From Bathynomus jamesi (Eukaryota > Arthropoda > Malacostraca > Isopoda > Cirolanidae), in assembly GCA_023014485.1 (NCBI GenBank), contig JAJOZX010002577.1, forward strand, positions 258,501-322,500: a stretch of 64,000 nt of DNA, read 5' to 3'. Position 1 is the stretch's first letter; every line of letters begins with the position of its first letter. Both the position numbers and the translations under genes were made by a program. Below are positions 31,834 through 43,444 of this stretch, one piece after another. Under the pieces are notes generated by a model. It saw nothing but the letters and a program-made list of their open reading frames with translations, was not told the DNA's origin and did not search any database.

Positions 31834-33314
31834 AAGTTACCTCTGAATTTCATATATTTTCTCTAGTGTTTACCATACAATAAACTTAATATTATTTTTT
31901 TTTTTGCAAGGACCCGTTTTTAAGTTAATAAAAAATACGTAATAATAAAATAATCTAAAGTTATTGAAAATGAAAAATGGAAAATTCTTTTCTTCTCTTC
32001 TCAATTCTTTCCAAAAATCCAAATAACTGCGAAAAGTGCGTCAAAATAAATCAATTCGATGAGGTTCCTCCACTTTTCTCCCAAGCGACTTCGAGAGTCG
32101 TGAGAGTCACGTTGAGTCACGTAGAGTCGGCCGGGAAGAGTCACGGTCCTTGCTCCTGTTGAATTCCGAACGATTCGATCCATAGAGGAAAGTAATGGAA
32201 ATTCGAAAACTCATCAAGTTCAAATGAGTTCAAAGAATGTAAAGAGTAGAACGGACCTTGAAAACGACTAAAAATATGAGTTAGAAGTTTGTTGGTTGGA
32301 CAGAGGCTTTTTTTTTTGACTTTATTATTTTTTTCCTTGCTTTCATTTCTACTTATAAATGGTGTTCATACACCGTTCTGTTGGTGTGTACACGACGTTG
32401 ATCATTATTTAGACTTATTTAAACCTCGTTTTGTATGGTTTCATAAGTGTCCTGAGGTGATGTTTGTACTATGGCCACTTCAGTTCACTCGTTGTTATTC
32501 CTTGTAGCCGTTTCGATTAACTTAATTTGGCTCATTTCGTATAGTCCGGTTTTACCGACTTATATGTTAAGAGCATTAAAAGATACTAGTAATAGTAGTA
32601 GTAAGCCTATTAGTAGTAAATCTTTAGATGTATTTCTTTCGTAGTGTTGATCTTTGTTCACGTTATCGTGGCTCTTCTGTGTCCATAATAATGTTTACCG
32701 TTTCATCTTCGCCCTTCTGTGAAACCACACGTTAACTACTCATAACCAGAAAATCCACTTACGTAAAAACTAACTTGCTTAGCAACCAGCCGTTGCTAAG
32801 AACTTTTTAAAAGTACTTAACTTTAATATTAATTTATTAAGTTATTTCCGATGAATGGTAAACCGAAAGGACGAGCATTGTACAAGTACCATAAATTGAT
32901 TTCTTCATGAATAAAGATTAATTTTTTCTTAGAAATATCCCTAGTAACGTTTGGTTGCTAGGAAAAAACCTAAACCTATTTAGTGTTTTATCCGGTTATG
33001 GTTCTGTTATTTGTTATCTGTTATCCGTGGTCAGTTGGTTTAATCCTCTCGGATATTTTGCATTTGATTAAACCTTAATTAACCCTTAAACGCCGGTCGA
33101 CATCTATTGATGTTCTCTTAGAGAACACCAGTCAACATCAGTTGATGTTTTAGGTTTTTCCACAAACGACGGTCAACTTCTATGGATGCTTTACCTTTCC
33201 CACCTTTTGTTTGAGGTTTAAAATGACTTAAAGGCCGCTCAGTTTTGGACCATTCGCATTTTCAACATTTGATTTTTACTCGTCATACGTACAGGAGAGT
33301 TAAATCTGAATGTG
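31829..33314. other. Intergenic sequence, no gene seen
   Basis: A tandem-like set of atc(t/a)(a/g)ttgatg words occurs around 33085-33190 (three ggtcaac-type repeats). A set of cgtgagagtcacgttgagtc repeats occurs near 32095-32145. No coding signal is supported. Confidence 0.5.
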
Positions 33315-33470
33315 TAACACCGTTTCTCTCTGAGCGAAGTGAAGACACTGAGGTCGGGGGTTCGACTCCCGATGATGCTAGTATCAATAAGCCAGGAGTC
33401 AGCGCACTCGCATTCGTTGGCCTGAGCACTGTGCCAGTTTCTGGCCTTTATAACTGATCACAGGCCTGCG
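33315..33470 (+). repeat. tRNA SINE (family B)
   Basis: The plus strand has gtaacaccgtttctctctga, gaagtgaagacactgaggtc, the B box gggttcgactcccg and the body words cattcgttggcctgagc and gccagtttctggcc. The A-box start is truncated. Confidence 0.8.
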
Positions 33471-33667
33471 ATGGTTTTGTTGTCCGAAATATTTTATTAC
33501 TGATTCCAAAAATAATATTAATTTTTCGCCATCATGTACAGATTTTTCATAAAATATCATATTTCATATTACATATGTAAGTAATTTTCATTAAAATTGA
33601 CTCAATTAAATTTTGATTAAAAACTACTGCCTATAAATGCTTCCAGATCAGAAGTGACGTCATAGTC

Positions 33668-33735
33668 TTCTAGAACATTCGAGAAACGCACGCTAGTATA
33701 TAAGTGATTGACAAGCCACGAGATGAGTCAGTCTG
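33668..33735 (+). promoter_or_regulatory. Heat-shock-type core promoter (HSE + TATA + initiator)
   Basis: ttctagaacattcgagaa (33668-33685) is four perfect alternating TTC/GAA units, the heat-shock factor binding array. A TATA box (tatataag, 33697-33704) follows by 11 bases. An arthropod-type initiator, tcagtc (A at 33730), lies 33 bases from the start of the TATA box, which is correct for a transcription start. A tgacgtca CRE-like site lies just upstream at 33655-33662. The broken gene at 33826 begins about 100 bases downstream. Confidence 0.7.
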
Positions 33736-33825
33736 TCTAGTGCGTGCGAGGTTATAGTTCTTTATTATTCAAAGGTGCGCGGTGACTATATTTCTCTTTT
33801 GAAATTTGTTTATTTGTCGCTATGG

Positions 33826-35560
33826 CAACCAGAGGATGTGTAAATATAGCCCATTTTCTGTTATATTTGTGGAAAATTTACTGTGAAAAAACAAAGACGA
33901 GATATTGCAGACTTTGTCAAGAAAGCATACTACGCGTACTTCGGAATGAAACTTGGGGATCGAGAAAACTCATGGACTCCACATAAAGTTTGCAGTGTTT
34001 GTGTTGAACAACTTAGACTGTGGAGTAAAGGTAAAAAGGATTCTTTACCTTTTGGGATTCCAATGGTCTGGCGTAAGCCTAGAAATCACAGCAATGACTG
34101 CTATTTTTGTTCATGTAACGTGCAAGGCTACAATACTAAAAATAAAAAGGAAATTTCTTATCCAAACTTTCAGTCTGCTATAAGACCTGTTGCTCATGGA
34201 CCTGGTATACCTGTACCTACTAAACCAAATATCTTGAGATAACTTCATCTGATTCGGTGTCTGATGACGATGGAAACGATGATATTGATTGTTTTCAAAC
34301 CGAAACATCTGGTGAACCCCAATTGTTTACACAAAGTGAACTTAATGATTTGGTAAGAGATTTGTGTCTCCCAAAGGATTCTTCAGAGATTTTGGGATCC
34401 AGACTTCGTGCAAAGAACTTGCTTTCTCCCGGGACGTCATTTTACTGGTACAGAAATCGAGTAAAATAATTCATCCAATATTTTTCTCAAGAAAATTCAC
34501 TGGTATATTGCAACAATGTTTCGGAACTAATACTTAAGCTAGGCGCTGCAGTCTATGACCCAAATGAGTGGAGGCTTTTCATTGATTCCTCCAAAAGAAG
34601 TCTAAAAGGTGTCCTCCTTTACAACGGTAACTTGTATGCATCCGTTCCTGTGGCTCATTCGGTTCACTTGAAGGAAACGTACAAAAATTTTGAGCTTCTA
34701 GCTAAGGTTAAATACAAAGAACACGGTTGGCTACTTTGTGGAGACTTAAAAGTGATTTGTATGTTGTTAGGTCAACAACCAGGTTATACAAAGTTCCCAT
34801 GTTTTTTGTGTGAATGGGATAGCCGAGCAAGAACTCAGCACTGGATAAAAAGGAATGGCCACGCAGAGTCAGCCTGACACCTGGTTTTAAAAACATTCAA
34901 CGTGAAAGTTTGGTTGACACGAAGAAGAAAGTCCTTTTACCTCCGCTTCACATAAAATTGGGCTTGATGAAGCAACTTGTTAAGGCCTTGTACGAAGATG
35001 GAGATTGTTTTAAGTATCTGTGTGGTAAATTCCCAACTCTTTCGGAAGCAAAATTAAAAGAACGAATTTTCGTTGGTTCCCAGATTAGAAAACTGACTTT
35101 TGGATGAACACTTTGTAAGAACAATGAACAATCTTGAAAAAGAAGCGTGGATTGCTTTTAAGGATGTTATCAGCAGATTTTTGAGGAACAAGAAGGACCC
35201 AATTACCAAAACATTGTGAACAACATGCTAAATAAGTTCAAAGAGTTGGGTTGTAATACGAGTTTAAAATTACATTTCTTACATTCACACTTGGATTACT
35301 TCCCTGAGAATCTCGGATCACTCAGCGAAGAACAAGGAGAACGGTTTCACCAAGACATCAAAGAAATAGAGAAGAGATATCGGGGAAGGTGGGACATCAG
35401 CATGATGGTTGATTACTGCTGGATGTTGAAACGGGATACTCCTGTCTAATTATTACATAAAAGAAAAGGAACAGCGCGTACATTCGAGACTAAAAGGCAT
35501 AGATCTCACAAGAAAACGCAGGACAAATAAAGATGAATATGTAATTGACGTTAATAGTCT
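33826..35560 (+). pseudogene. Multicopy arthropod gene family of unknown function (broken copy)
   Basis: Plus-strand frames in shifting phase together cover a protein of roughly 550 residues. I recognise it as a family repeated in many arthropod genomes but with no assigned role. The amino end has a CYIC...CSVC pair of CxxC motifs (possible zinc binding), followed by LRLWSKGKKDSLPFGIPMVW. Later blocks include LNDLVRDLCLPKDSSEILGSRL, RLFIDSSKRSLKGVLL, ASVPVAHSVHLKETY, GYTKFPCFLCEWDSRAR, LLPPLHIKLGLMKQLV and SLKLHFLHSHLDYFPENLG. It ends with EEQGERFHQDIKEIEKRYRG and DYCWMLKRD. Stops or indels near 33865, 34242, 34470, 34877 and 35107 break it. No introns are evident, so it is either a retrocopy or a TE-borne gene. 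No DDE or RT motif is recognised. Confidence 0.8.
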
Positions 35561-36226
35561 TTTCTCTTTTTAAAGTTGTTTGCATTTGTAATTGGTATAA
35601 CAAAGCGAAATAGGTACCTAATGTCAATTGAAATAAATAATATTTATTTATGTTGTTGTTTTTTCCCTTCCAGTCTGCAGAAAATCGTTACGTGATAGAA
35701 AAAAATGGACACCTCATTCGAAACCAGCGTAGTTGAATTATATAAAATCAGTTATTAGTAAGAAAACAACTCTTACAAAGTTCTTATTCGCAGGACTGTC
35801 AATTATATTTATTAATAGACTTCTTTCGTGGTTACGAATATTGAAGTACCTCCCTTATTTTTTTCTTACAAAGGAATTATAAGAAGGATTTGCCTTAAAC
35901 TTTTAACGTAGAAAGAGTTTTGTCCACTACACATTACGACTCGACCTAAGCTATGAAAGAGCTTTATTATTGACTATACTGAGCAAGACCGAACAAACTT
36001 TTTTTTTTACTTTAAACTTAAATTGTATTAAATGTGGATTATTTGTTTATTATAATTCTTTTTGCCTCATTTATTCTCTTTATTTTAATGTATGTTTGTC
36101 GTATGCAACACGACATTTTGTCAATAAATGAAGATGGTGTAGTTATGTTAGTGTCTATAAGTTAGGTGATGGTTTGTAAGTCAAATCAACTCTAGTGAGC
36201 TTACGCTACGTTAAGTTAGGTTAATA
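35561..36226. other. Intergenic sequence, no gene seen
   Basis: AT-rich. TTAGG-like words lie just before the mariner at about 36195-36222. Confidence 0.6.
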
Positions 36227-37582
36227 CGAGGGCCACTCAGTATATTTTGCCACACCTTTTTTTTCTTTCCAAGTTTCCTTGTAAGTTCCAGAAATTTTGT
36301 ATACAAGTAGTTACATACCTCTTTTACAAGTTTTTATTTTCCACATAGTCTCTATCCTTTTCTACGGCTTTCTCCACCTCGAAATAAGGGCCTTTATTCC
36401 TTGCTGGTATCGTTTAGACGCTGGAGCCACCTCTTAACCACCTCAACAACCTCATCGTCACTCTGAAACTTTCTTCCACGAATAACATCCTTCATTGGCC
36501 CAAACAAATGGAAGTCTGAAGGTGCCAGATCCGGGCTGTATGGAGGGTGGGGTAACACAGTCAAGCGCATTTTGTGATGGCCTCTCTTGTTTGCAAACTG
36601 TTGCGTGGTCTTGCGTTATCGTGCAAAAGAAGAACGTCTTCCAGTTTTCTCTCCGGTCGAACTCGCTTGATACGTCTCTGGAGTCTGTAGGGTAGCAGTA
36701 TATGCCTCTGAGTTGATTGTTTGTCCTTTCTTCATAATGTCCACCAGAATCACCCCTTTCATGTCCCGGATGATGGTGGCCATAACTTTTCCTGCATTTT
36801 GAACTTTTTCTTGCGTGGGGGGTCTGGGTAATGCCACTTCATGGATTGGCGTTTTGTTTCAGGTTCAAAGTGGTGTACCCAAGTCTCATCCCCAGTCAAA
36901 ATTCGTGAAAGGAAGTCATCCCCTTCTGTCTCGTATCGAACCAACGACTCAGAAGCAATTTCTTTTCTTTGGGCTTTGTGATCTTCAGTCAGTTCGCGAG
37001 GAACAAACTGTGAACACACTTTTGAGTATCCCAGTTGCTGAATTATCGTATTCACACTTCCTTCACTAATTCCTAGCTCCATTGATAGCTCCTTGTATGT
37101 GACTCTCTGATTTGATCGAATGATGCTGTTAGCACGTTACACAGTGTGAGATGTCACAGCCGATGCCGGGCGACCACTGCGTGGCTCATCATCGAGGCTG
37201 GCTCTCCTTCTCTCCGATGATCTCTCACGTTTAGACCAGCGTCCAACTGTGCTTCGATCAACAACAGCATCTCCGTAAACGTTTTTCGACGTTTGTGAAT
37301 ATTTCCAACTGTTTCCGTCTCTGCGGTTAAGAACTCGATAACAGCTCTCTGTTTACGACACACATCACTGTCAGACGCCATTTTCGAAACTGCGTTAACC
37401 ATCGGTTTATACAAGGGCATTTAAAAGCGGTTTTATATAAGGAGGGGAGGTTCAAACTGGAAAATTCCGGTTATGTGAAGCGCAGAAAGTTCAAACTTAC
37501 GGCCCAAAAGACATTTCAGCCCTATGGCCTATTATTTAGCTAAGAAAAAAGGGTGGGGCAAAATATATTGAGTGCCCCTAGT
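36227..37582 (-). mobile_element. Classic mariner element (DD34D type)
   Basis: Inverted ends: the left reads gagggccactcagtatattt, and the right complement reads taggggcactcaatatattt. TA precedes the left end; the right-side TA seems mutated. Length 1.36 kb, normal for mariner. Its transposase lies on the minus strand. Confidence 0.9.
36395..37383 (-). pseudogene. Mariner transposase, frameshifted
   Basis: Starts MASDSDVCRKQRAVIEFL at 37383 (an upstream ATG at 37420 is also in frame). The first HTH segment is degraded; a second HTH reads MELGISEGSVNTIIQQLGYSK. Catalytic motifs: ILTGDETWVHHFEPETKRQS, then KGVILVDIMKKGQTINSEAY, then LLLHDNARP, then PPYSPDLAPSDFHLFG. These sit in different frames. 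The three Asp residues survive, and the spacing between the last two fits DD34D. Frame breaks lie near 37150-37080, 36830 and 36600-36560. It ends with VVKRWLQRL. It cannot be translated as one protein. Confidence 0.9.
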
Positions 37583-37630
37583 TACAGTATGAATGAAATG
37601 CCCCTTGATAAAGGGAATGTAAGGGATCGT

Positions 37631-37690
37631 ATATATATATATATATATATATTATACATATATATATATATATACAGTATATATATACAT
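37631..37690. repeat. (TA)n microsatellite
   Basis: Interrupted ta repeat, directly at the left end of the next element. Confidence 0.9.
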
Positions 37691-37911
37691 ACAAGGTGGC
37701 ACAAAAGTCGCGCATCATAGGAATTTTCAGTGTTGACTATATATTTTTTTTCTTTTAGGTAGGGGATGGCTACGAAATTAACAATAGACGAGAAGGTGAG
37801 CTTGGTTTTAATGTATGGAATACCAGTTACAACAAATCGATGAATCGGTACAGAATTTAAATTCTGTACCTATTCATCGATTGTAGTACCTGGTATGCCA
37901 TACATTAAAAC

Positions 37912-38952
37912 CAAAGCTGGGCACAAACCGTTAATCCGTTAATCGTTAATTAACGAAGTTAACTTTTTCGTTAACGATTTAACTTTTAAGTTAACTTTGA
38001 AAATCATTATCGGACTAATTAACTTCCGTTACATTTAACTTCCGTTAACTCAAGTCCGTTAACCCAAAAAATTCATAAATAAACGTTTAAAAGTTTATAT
38101 TATTTTCAGTGCTGAGCAGGTGCGCAATTAATCCGCCACTGTTAATAGTGATGAACGAATTTCCATTTCCGCAGTGCAAAATCAGGCGATATATTGTTTC
38201 CGTCGCCACAATTTGTGTCTTACCAAATATGGTAGTTATTTATGGCATTGGTTTGAGCAAAACATGGTCGACTGTAAAATCAGGAGGAAAGATTTGCCAT
38301 TGAGTTGAATGTTTCAACTTCTTTCAAGAAATATCACGAGCATTTTAAGGCACTTTCAATAATATATATGTAACAATTACAAAGTGGGCAGCAACAGTGG
38401 AGGCAGCAACAACGAGGAGGAGGAGGAGGATGACTTCTTCAGTGCTGTCATCCAGACAAAAGAGAGCAGCAGAAGCCACAGGTCACTCAAGGGCAAGGCC
38501 CAGAACTTGGTCAAGACCTGGCTGGAGACCAACTCCAAGGACTGCTGACAGATGCTGCCTTCTTGGGTGAGCAAGTGTTGGGGACTTGTTCATCAAGTTC
38601 AACACAGCCATCCCCTCCAGTGCTGCAGTGGAGCGTTTGTTCTCTATGGGCAAGGACATCTGAGGGCCAAGAGATCATCCCTGTCTGATGAAAACTTTGA
38701 TATGCTAATTTTCATGAAGGGCAACATGCATCTCATGGACAAAATGGAGAACGAGAAGAAGAGGGAAAATTAAATTATATATATATATTGTGTTTTTCAT
38801 TTTTTTTATAATAAAAGTTAACGTTAACGGTTTATCGATAACTTCCGTTACATGTTTAACGAATTAACGGATTAACGGTTAACGAAGTTAACTTTGGTTA
38901 ACGGATTAGCGGTTAACGAAGTTAACTTTCTGGTTAACGGTGCCCACCACTG
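37912..38952 (+). mobile_element. hAT element, internally deleted, intact TSD
   Basis: An exact 8-bp duplication, attaaaac, at 37904-37911 and 38953-38960. The ends are caaagctgggca / tgcccaccactg (imperfect inverted repeats). Subterminal regions on both sides are dense in gttaacg / cgttaac words, which are candidate transposase-binding repeats. About 1.04 kb. Confidence 0.9.
38390..38773 (+). pseudogene. hAT transposase dimerization domain remnant
   Basis: The region ends in NTAIPSSAAVERLFSMGKDI and, after a frameshift, LRAKRSSLSDENFDMLIFMK. This is the hAT family carboxy-terminal dimerization motif (SSAAVERLFS...R..L). The upstream catalytic core is missing, leaving only an acidic/Ser-rich linker. 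It is non-functional. Confidence 0.85.
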
Positions 38953-39078
38953 ATTAAAACCAAGCTCACCCTCTCGTCTGTTGTTAATTTTGCAGCCATC
39001 CCCTACCTAAAAGAAAGAAAAAATAATATAATCAACGCTGAAAATTCCTATAATGCGCGACTTTTGCACCACCCTGTA

Positions 39079-39931
39079 CACACACACACACACACACATA
39101 CCTACTTATCCATATCTTAATTCCTATTGACATTATTAGGTATTTGTTTAAATTTGAGTTTTTCAATTCGCCATTGTTAGAAACACTTTTTCCTGTTTCC
39201 ATTTTGTTTTCTTTTTTCGTTTTGGTCCGATTACAAAATTTGTATATCAAATTCTTTGCCTCTTGTTTGTCTGTGTTACTTCGTCCCATTGTTGAAGTAC
39301 CGTAGGCGTAATTTCTTCCTTCCAACCATTTCTTTTCTTTATATAAAATATTCACTGTTTCACTTCGATTTTGTAAGGGAGCTTTGCAGGAGAGATGAAA
39401 GGTTTCGCTCGTGTGTGTGTGTGTGTGTGTGTGTTTGTTTGTTCACTTTTATAGGATTCTCTCGTACTTTTTCAAGTTTCTGCGTAGTCTAATGTTAATG
39501 TGTTGAGGATACACTTTGTAGGCCATTTCATCCCTTTTCTTCGGGCTCCTCCCTTTGTCTTTCCTGGTTCGCTTTTTTATTACACATTTTTAATTTAGAT
39601 ATTAGAGTGATGAGGTGATAATAGGACTCGTTGTATAAAATGCGAGATCATCACATTTGATAGAGTATAAATTGTAGGGAAATATTTTCGGTTGGATTTC
39701 GTTCTCTTCGTCAAAAAAAGTAATGTAGAAAATGTCTTCTTTTTTTTTTAATTGTGCTTCAAGAACCACGTTAAGTTTTACTTATTAGTTATTATACGGC
39801 TAATACTGTATGTACAGTATATACATCGTGGCTTAATTTGGTGTCTTTAAAGATCTGTAGTGCGAGTGAGTGTAAATATAGTCTCCGTTGAATATTCTAT
39901 TCTAGAAACATGGAAACCATCGTCCGTTTCT
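39079..39931. other. Intergenic sequence with (CA)n and (GT)n
   Basis: (CA)n occurs at 39078-39098 and (GT)n at 39412-39433. The minus frame at 39101-39355 is not recognised. Confidence 0.55.
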
Positions 39932-40110
39932 CACTGAGTAACACCTCCATTTCTCCGTAAGCGAAAGTGAAGACACCGAAGGCAGGGATTCGAGTCTCGA
40001 CCGCCGGTAATAATAATAATAATACTACGGGAGTAATTGCAATGGGCCGCATTAGTTGGCCTGAGCGCCGTGCCAGTTTCTGGCTCTCCTCGCTGATTAT
40101 CGCTATAAAC
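39932..40110 (+). repeat. tRNA SINE (family B)
   Basis: The plus strand has cactgagtaacacc (A box area), gaaagtgaagacaccgaagg, the B box ggattcgagtctcg, then an internal (taa)n at 40006-40024. The body words gcattagttggcctgagc and gccagtttctggc follow. Confidence 0.8.
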
Positions 40111-40808
40111 ACGGAATGTACTTCCTTCGATAACGCTGATACGTCATCGCACCTTCGTTGGACGTAATTTTCGGTTGTAATTACGCGGTCTACTAAATTA
40201 CCTTTATTATTTTAGAACAACTGTTAATAGATCGACCCGTCACTGACCCTCGTGCCAGCAGCAGCAGCATCAGCATCATCATCATCATCATCATCTCTTC
40301 ATTTGTAGCATTTGACGGAGGAGTTTTGTTTCTACTCTCATCCTACCTTCGTAACATTCTACCTTCGTAACATTCCTCGTATGGCTAATGAGGGACTCGA
40401 TTTAAGGATAGGTACGAGATATATATTTTATTGTTTATGGGTTTTTAACGTCCTTCCGTGTCGTTTGTAACGTTTTGTAACGTACGTGCGATTGTTTGAT
40501 TTATTATCTTGGTTGATTTAATTTTTTCTCGTTTCGATGTGGATTCTTCTCATTTTATGCAATTATTTAAGTATTATGTTGAATTCGTGTGCCAAAGTGC
40601 CACTCGCGTTCTTACGTTCCATGCACGGGCGGAGATAATACTAACATTCAATCATTTTCAGTTAAATTCACTCTTTTCTATACGATATTGTTTCGATTGT
40701 CTTTTGTTTTCTCCCTTCTCCTTCGCACGGCGCTCGAGACATTTTGTAAATACTGATCCCTCGCGTTGAGAGAATTTTACGCGAGGCCACTTCGAGTATT
40801 CGGTTTAC
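40111..40808. other. Intergenic sequence, no gene seen
   Basis: It holds (cag)n/(tca)n at about 40257-40293. Frames are short and unrecognised. Confidence 0.6.
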
Positions 40809-41321
40809 TCCCACTCAATGTCATTTCCCATTCTTATCCACGGCTTTCCCACTTTGGTTCGGGTTAGGTTAGGTTAGGTTACGATCGGTTAGGTTAGATT
40901 AGGCTAATGTTAGGTTAGGTTAGCAAATATTAGCCATTCCCATTTGGCGCCTTTGCCGCGAATGCGAATGGGGGTAACATTGAGTGGGCGGGAATCGAGT
41001 TTTCTATAAGATTATTTCTCATTCAGCGTCATTTTCATTCGTGGTCCGCAACTGAAAATGCGGAAAGCGAAAATTCCACATTTGACGAAAGCGTTTCTCG
41101 ATTTAAGAAACAATGTCACTCCATTCCCAATCACGGTAAAGACGTCGAATGGGAATGGCTAATATTTCGTAACCTAACATTAGCCTAACCTAACCTAATC
41201 TAAATTAACCTAACTCGGACCCTAAGTGGGAAATCCTTGGATGAGAATGGCTTAAAGTGAGAATAAACCGATTTGAAAATGCCACCTGCGTGGAATGAAG
41301 CGGGAATGACATTGAGTGGGA
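40809..41321. mobile_element. Inverted-repeat element carrying TTAGG-like words
   Basis: The ends cccactcaatgtcatttccc (40809) and gggaatgacattgagtggg (41302-41320) are inverted. A third copy of this end motif sits inside at 40972-40990. An inner inverted pair (40912-40944 and 41149-41180, words gcaaatattagccattccc and complement) borders runs of ttaggttaggttagg and taacctaacctaa. This suggests one MITE with internal palindromic TTAGG arrays, or two nested copies. Confidence 0.65.
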
Positions 41322-41836
41322 TGATACCATTTCTATAATGAACACTTTGGAGGTTATTTCGAAGGTTTTTGGTCCCCACCCGAATTCACTGGTGTAGCGG
41401 AACTTTCCCAGGCGGACAGTTTTGTCCGTTTTGAACCCTTGAAGTTTTTATATCTCGTTTGCCATTAAGGATTGAAATCAAAAGACGCTCTTCGCGATTC
41501 TGAGTTGCGTACATGTGGAAAAATGGCCTTTAAGAAGATTAAGCAATGAGCGGGTTTTTTTTTTATACTTATCGTTTAGATATAGTATAAGGTGAAACAT
41601 CGCGTTAATTCAGCGCAGTCACACGCATACACACCCATTCCTCCCCTCGCGGTCAGCGCGCATGCGTCGAAGGACGGAGGTGATAAAAAGCGGGGTGGTC
41701 ACACTTCTTCGATTTTTAAGAAAATCTAAAATTTAACTTTTTAAAACTATTTTTAGTTTTATTTTCAAAATCGAAAGAAGCTTAAACGTACATTTCCTTT
41801 ATAATAAAACAAACAAACTGAGAAAGTGTATTTTAT
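41322..41836. other. Intergenic sequence, no gene seen
   Basis: No element or supported frame recognised. Confidence 0.5.
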
Positions 41837-42055
41837 ACAGGGTGGTCCGAATTTCGCGCAATCTACTAATAAATTATATATAACGTCATATACATTTGGT
41901 GGCGCGACTTTAGAAACATCGTGAGCGATAAATCATATCGTACATTTCAGTGCATTCTACGCCTCGCTGTTTTATCGCTCTTATCAAGTTCATTTGAACA
42001 TGTTTCCAGAACGTGTTCAAATTTTAAACCTCATTCGAGAATATATGTATGCGCA
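41837..42055 (+). mobile_element. Mariner-group element, 5' end fragment
   Basis: It starts acagggtggtccgaatttcg after TA, an end typical of the IS630-Tc1-mariner group here. A frame MFPERVQILNLIREYMYAQD near 41999 looks like the start of such a transposase. It is cut off where a MITE begins. Confidence 0.55.
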
Positions 42056-42250
42056 GGATTGCCAAAATTAAATAGACACCTTTGTTTTCCCAAAAAAAAT
42101 TTATTTGATTATAAAATGAAATAAATAATAAATTAATTAAATAAATATATTTAAAATCGTGTTCCTTTTTTCTCATTTACATTTATTCATTCAATAAATT
42201 TGTTACTATTTACTGACTTTTATAATTAGAAAAATTTATTTATTTATTTT
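42056..42250 (+). mobile_element. MITE copy, same family as 53737-53969
   Basis: It shares long stretches with 53737-53969: aaatagacacctttgttttc, attaaataaatatatttaaaat, and a ttcattcaataaatttgtta segment. The ends are less complete here. It is AT-rich and non-coding. Confidence 0.65.
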
Positions 42251-42254
42251 TGTC

Positions 42255-42256
<2 letters not shown>

Positions 42257-42304
<48 letters not shown>

Positions 42305-42346
42305 ATATATATATATATATATATATATGATATGTATATATATATA
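42257..42346. repeat. (CT)n then (TA)n
   Basis: About 44 bases of ct repeat followed by ta repeat with one break. Confidence 0.95.
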
Positions 42347-42692
42347 AAAGCAGTTTGTTTCAAGTAGCATGTAACTTGTAATAGTTTGAAGTACGCCGCT
42401 GATATTTTTTTCTAAAAAGCAAAAGGAGCAGGATGCGTACGCAGCTACAGGAAAAGATGTACATCTGTTGAAGAAGAGCAAAAGTGGGAATTATTTTACC
42501 TTCGAAGCTGATATAGGATCTCGTCATCTGTTGGGGTCTGAGCTTATCACTTAGTTTGACGCATTCACGCACGCATCGGAAGTTGAATGGTTGCGAGAGA
42601 TCAATCAACCTAATTTTCTTCTCTCTTCAAAGATACGTGGGTCTCGGTTTGTCCCGCTTGCCGAAAATAGGTTGTTGAGTACGTTCTATTAA
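42347..42692. other. Intergenic sequence, no gene seen
   Basis: Minus-strand frames here have no recognised motif. Confidence 0.5.
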
Positions 42693-42795
42693 CCCATTAG
42701 TAGCCATTGGTAGAATTTCCTACCGACAAAATTGTTTGTCATTATTGCGTCACTTTTTCTTGTATTCGCGTGATGTGCTTCGCCGTAAGTGAGAG
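42693..42795 (+). mobile_element. piggyBac-like MITE, left end fragment
   Basis: After TTAA (42689-42692) the sequence cccattagtagccattggta, aatttcctaccgacaaaatt and tgtcattattgcgtcacttt matches the left end of the complete element at 57170-57412. The right end is missing. Confidence 0.7.
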
Positions 42796-43444
42796 ACGAC
42801 AACGGTGAACGAATTGACCAGTATCAGCCAATAGAAGTAATTAGTCGTGTTTGTTTAAGTTTGTTTAAAAGCTTTATACGAAAAAGCCAAAAATTTTTAT
42901 TTAGGATCACACCTGCCAATGAACTATACGGGTAGGCATACGAGAGCTAATTCATGGCAACTATCAAATGAATTTTTCGTATATTATATAAGGCTTTCCT
43001 ATTATACCCGCATCATTGACAAATCACTTTCATAGACACACGAACTCCCGGGGAGGTGTCAATATCGTGTTTTGTCGCTGAGGAGATGGATTTAGCTACT
43101 TAGATAACCTGACTTAAACGTTTTTTTAGACTTGAGAATAAGAATCGTATAAATTGGACGGTGGGGGGAAACGGGATAGAACGAGGCTGTACCAACTTTA
43201 AAGTTTGGAAGAACTCATTAACCAAACAACCTTCTTTTTCCTACTTCTACTAACATCAACTTAATAAACTGTACAGTAGAATCTTGGGGATTTCAGGCAA
43301 GGAATCTGATTATCCTTTAACCCTAAAAGTCTCGTTGTCTTTTACACCTTAAAGAGGTCTGATCATCCGAAAATATGATATTTAGCCTATTTATAGAAGG
43401 AAATTCGACACCAATCGACCAGGGAAGTACTCCTGGGAGGAAGT
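42796..43444. other. Intergenic sequence, no gene seen
   Basis: AT-rich, with no supported frame. Confidence 0.55.

Larger units (their letters stand above)
37692..39078. mobile_element. Palindromic mariner-like element with nested hAT
   Basis: After removing the nested hAT, the remaining sequence is a palindrome with arms of about 170 bases. The left arm is 37692-37861; the right arm is 37862-37911 plus 38961-39078. The outer ends are aaggtggcacaaaagtcgcg and its near complement. Each arm holds the start of a transposase-like frame (MATKLTIDEKVSLVLMYGIP). The element is thus an inverted duplication of one transposon end. Confidence 0.8.

Noticed and set aside
40860..40922. Telomeric TTAGG array
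   Set aside because: The repeats are short, degenerate and enclosed by MITE inverted repeats, so they do not mark a chromosome end.
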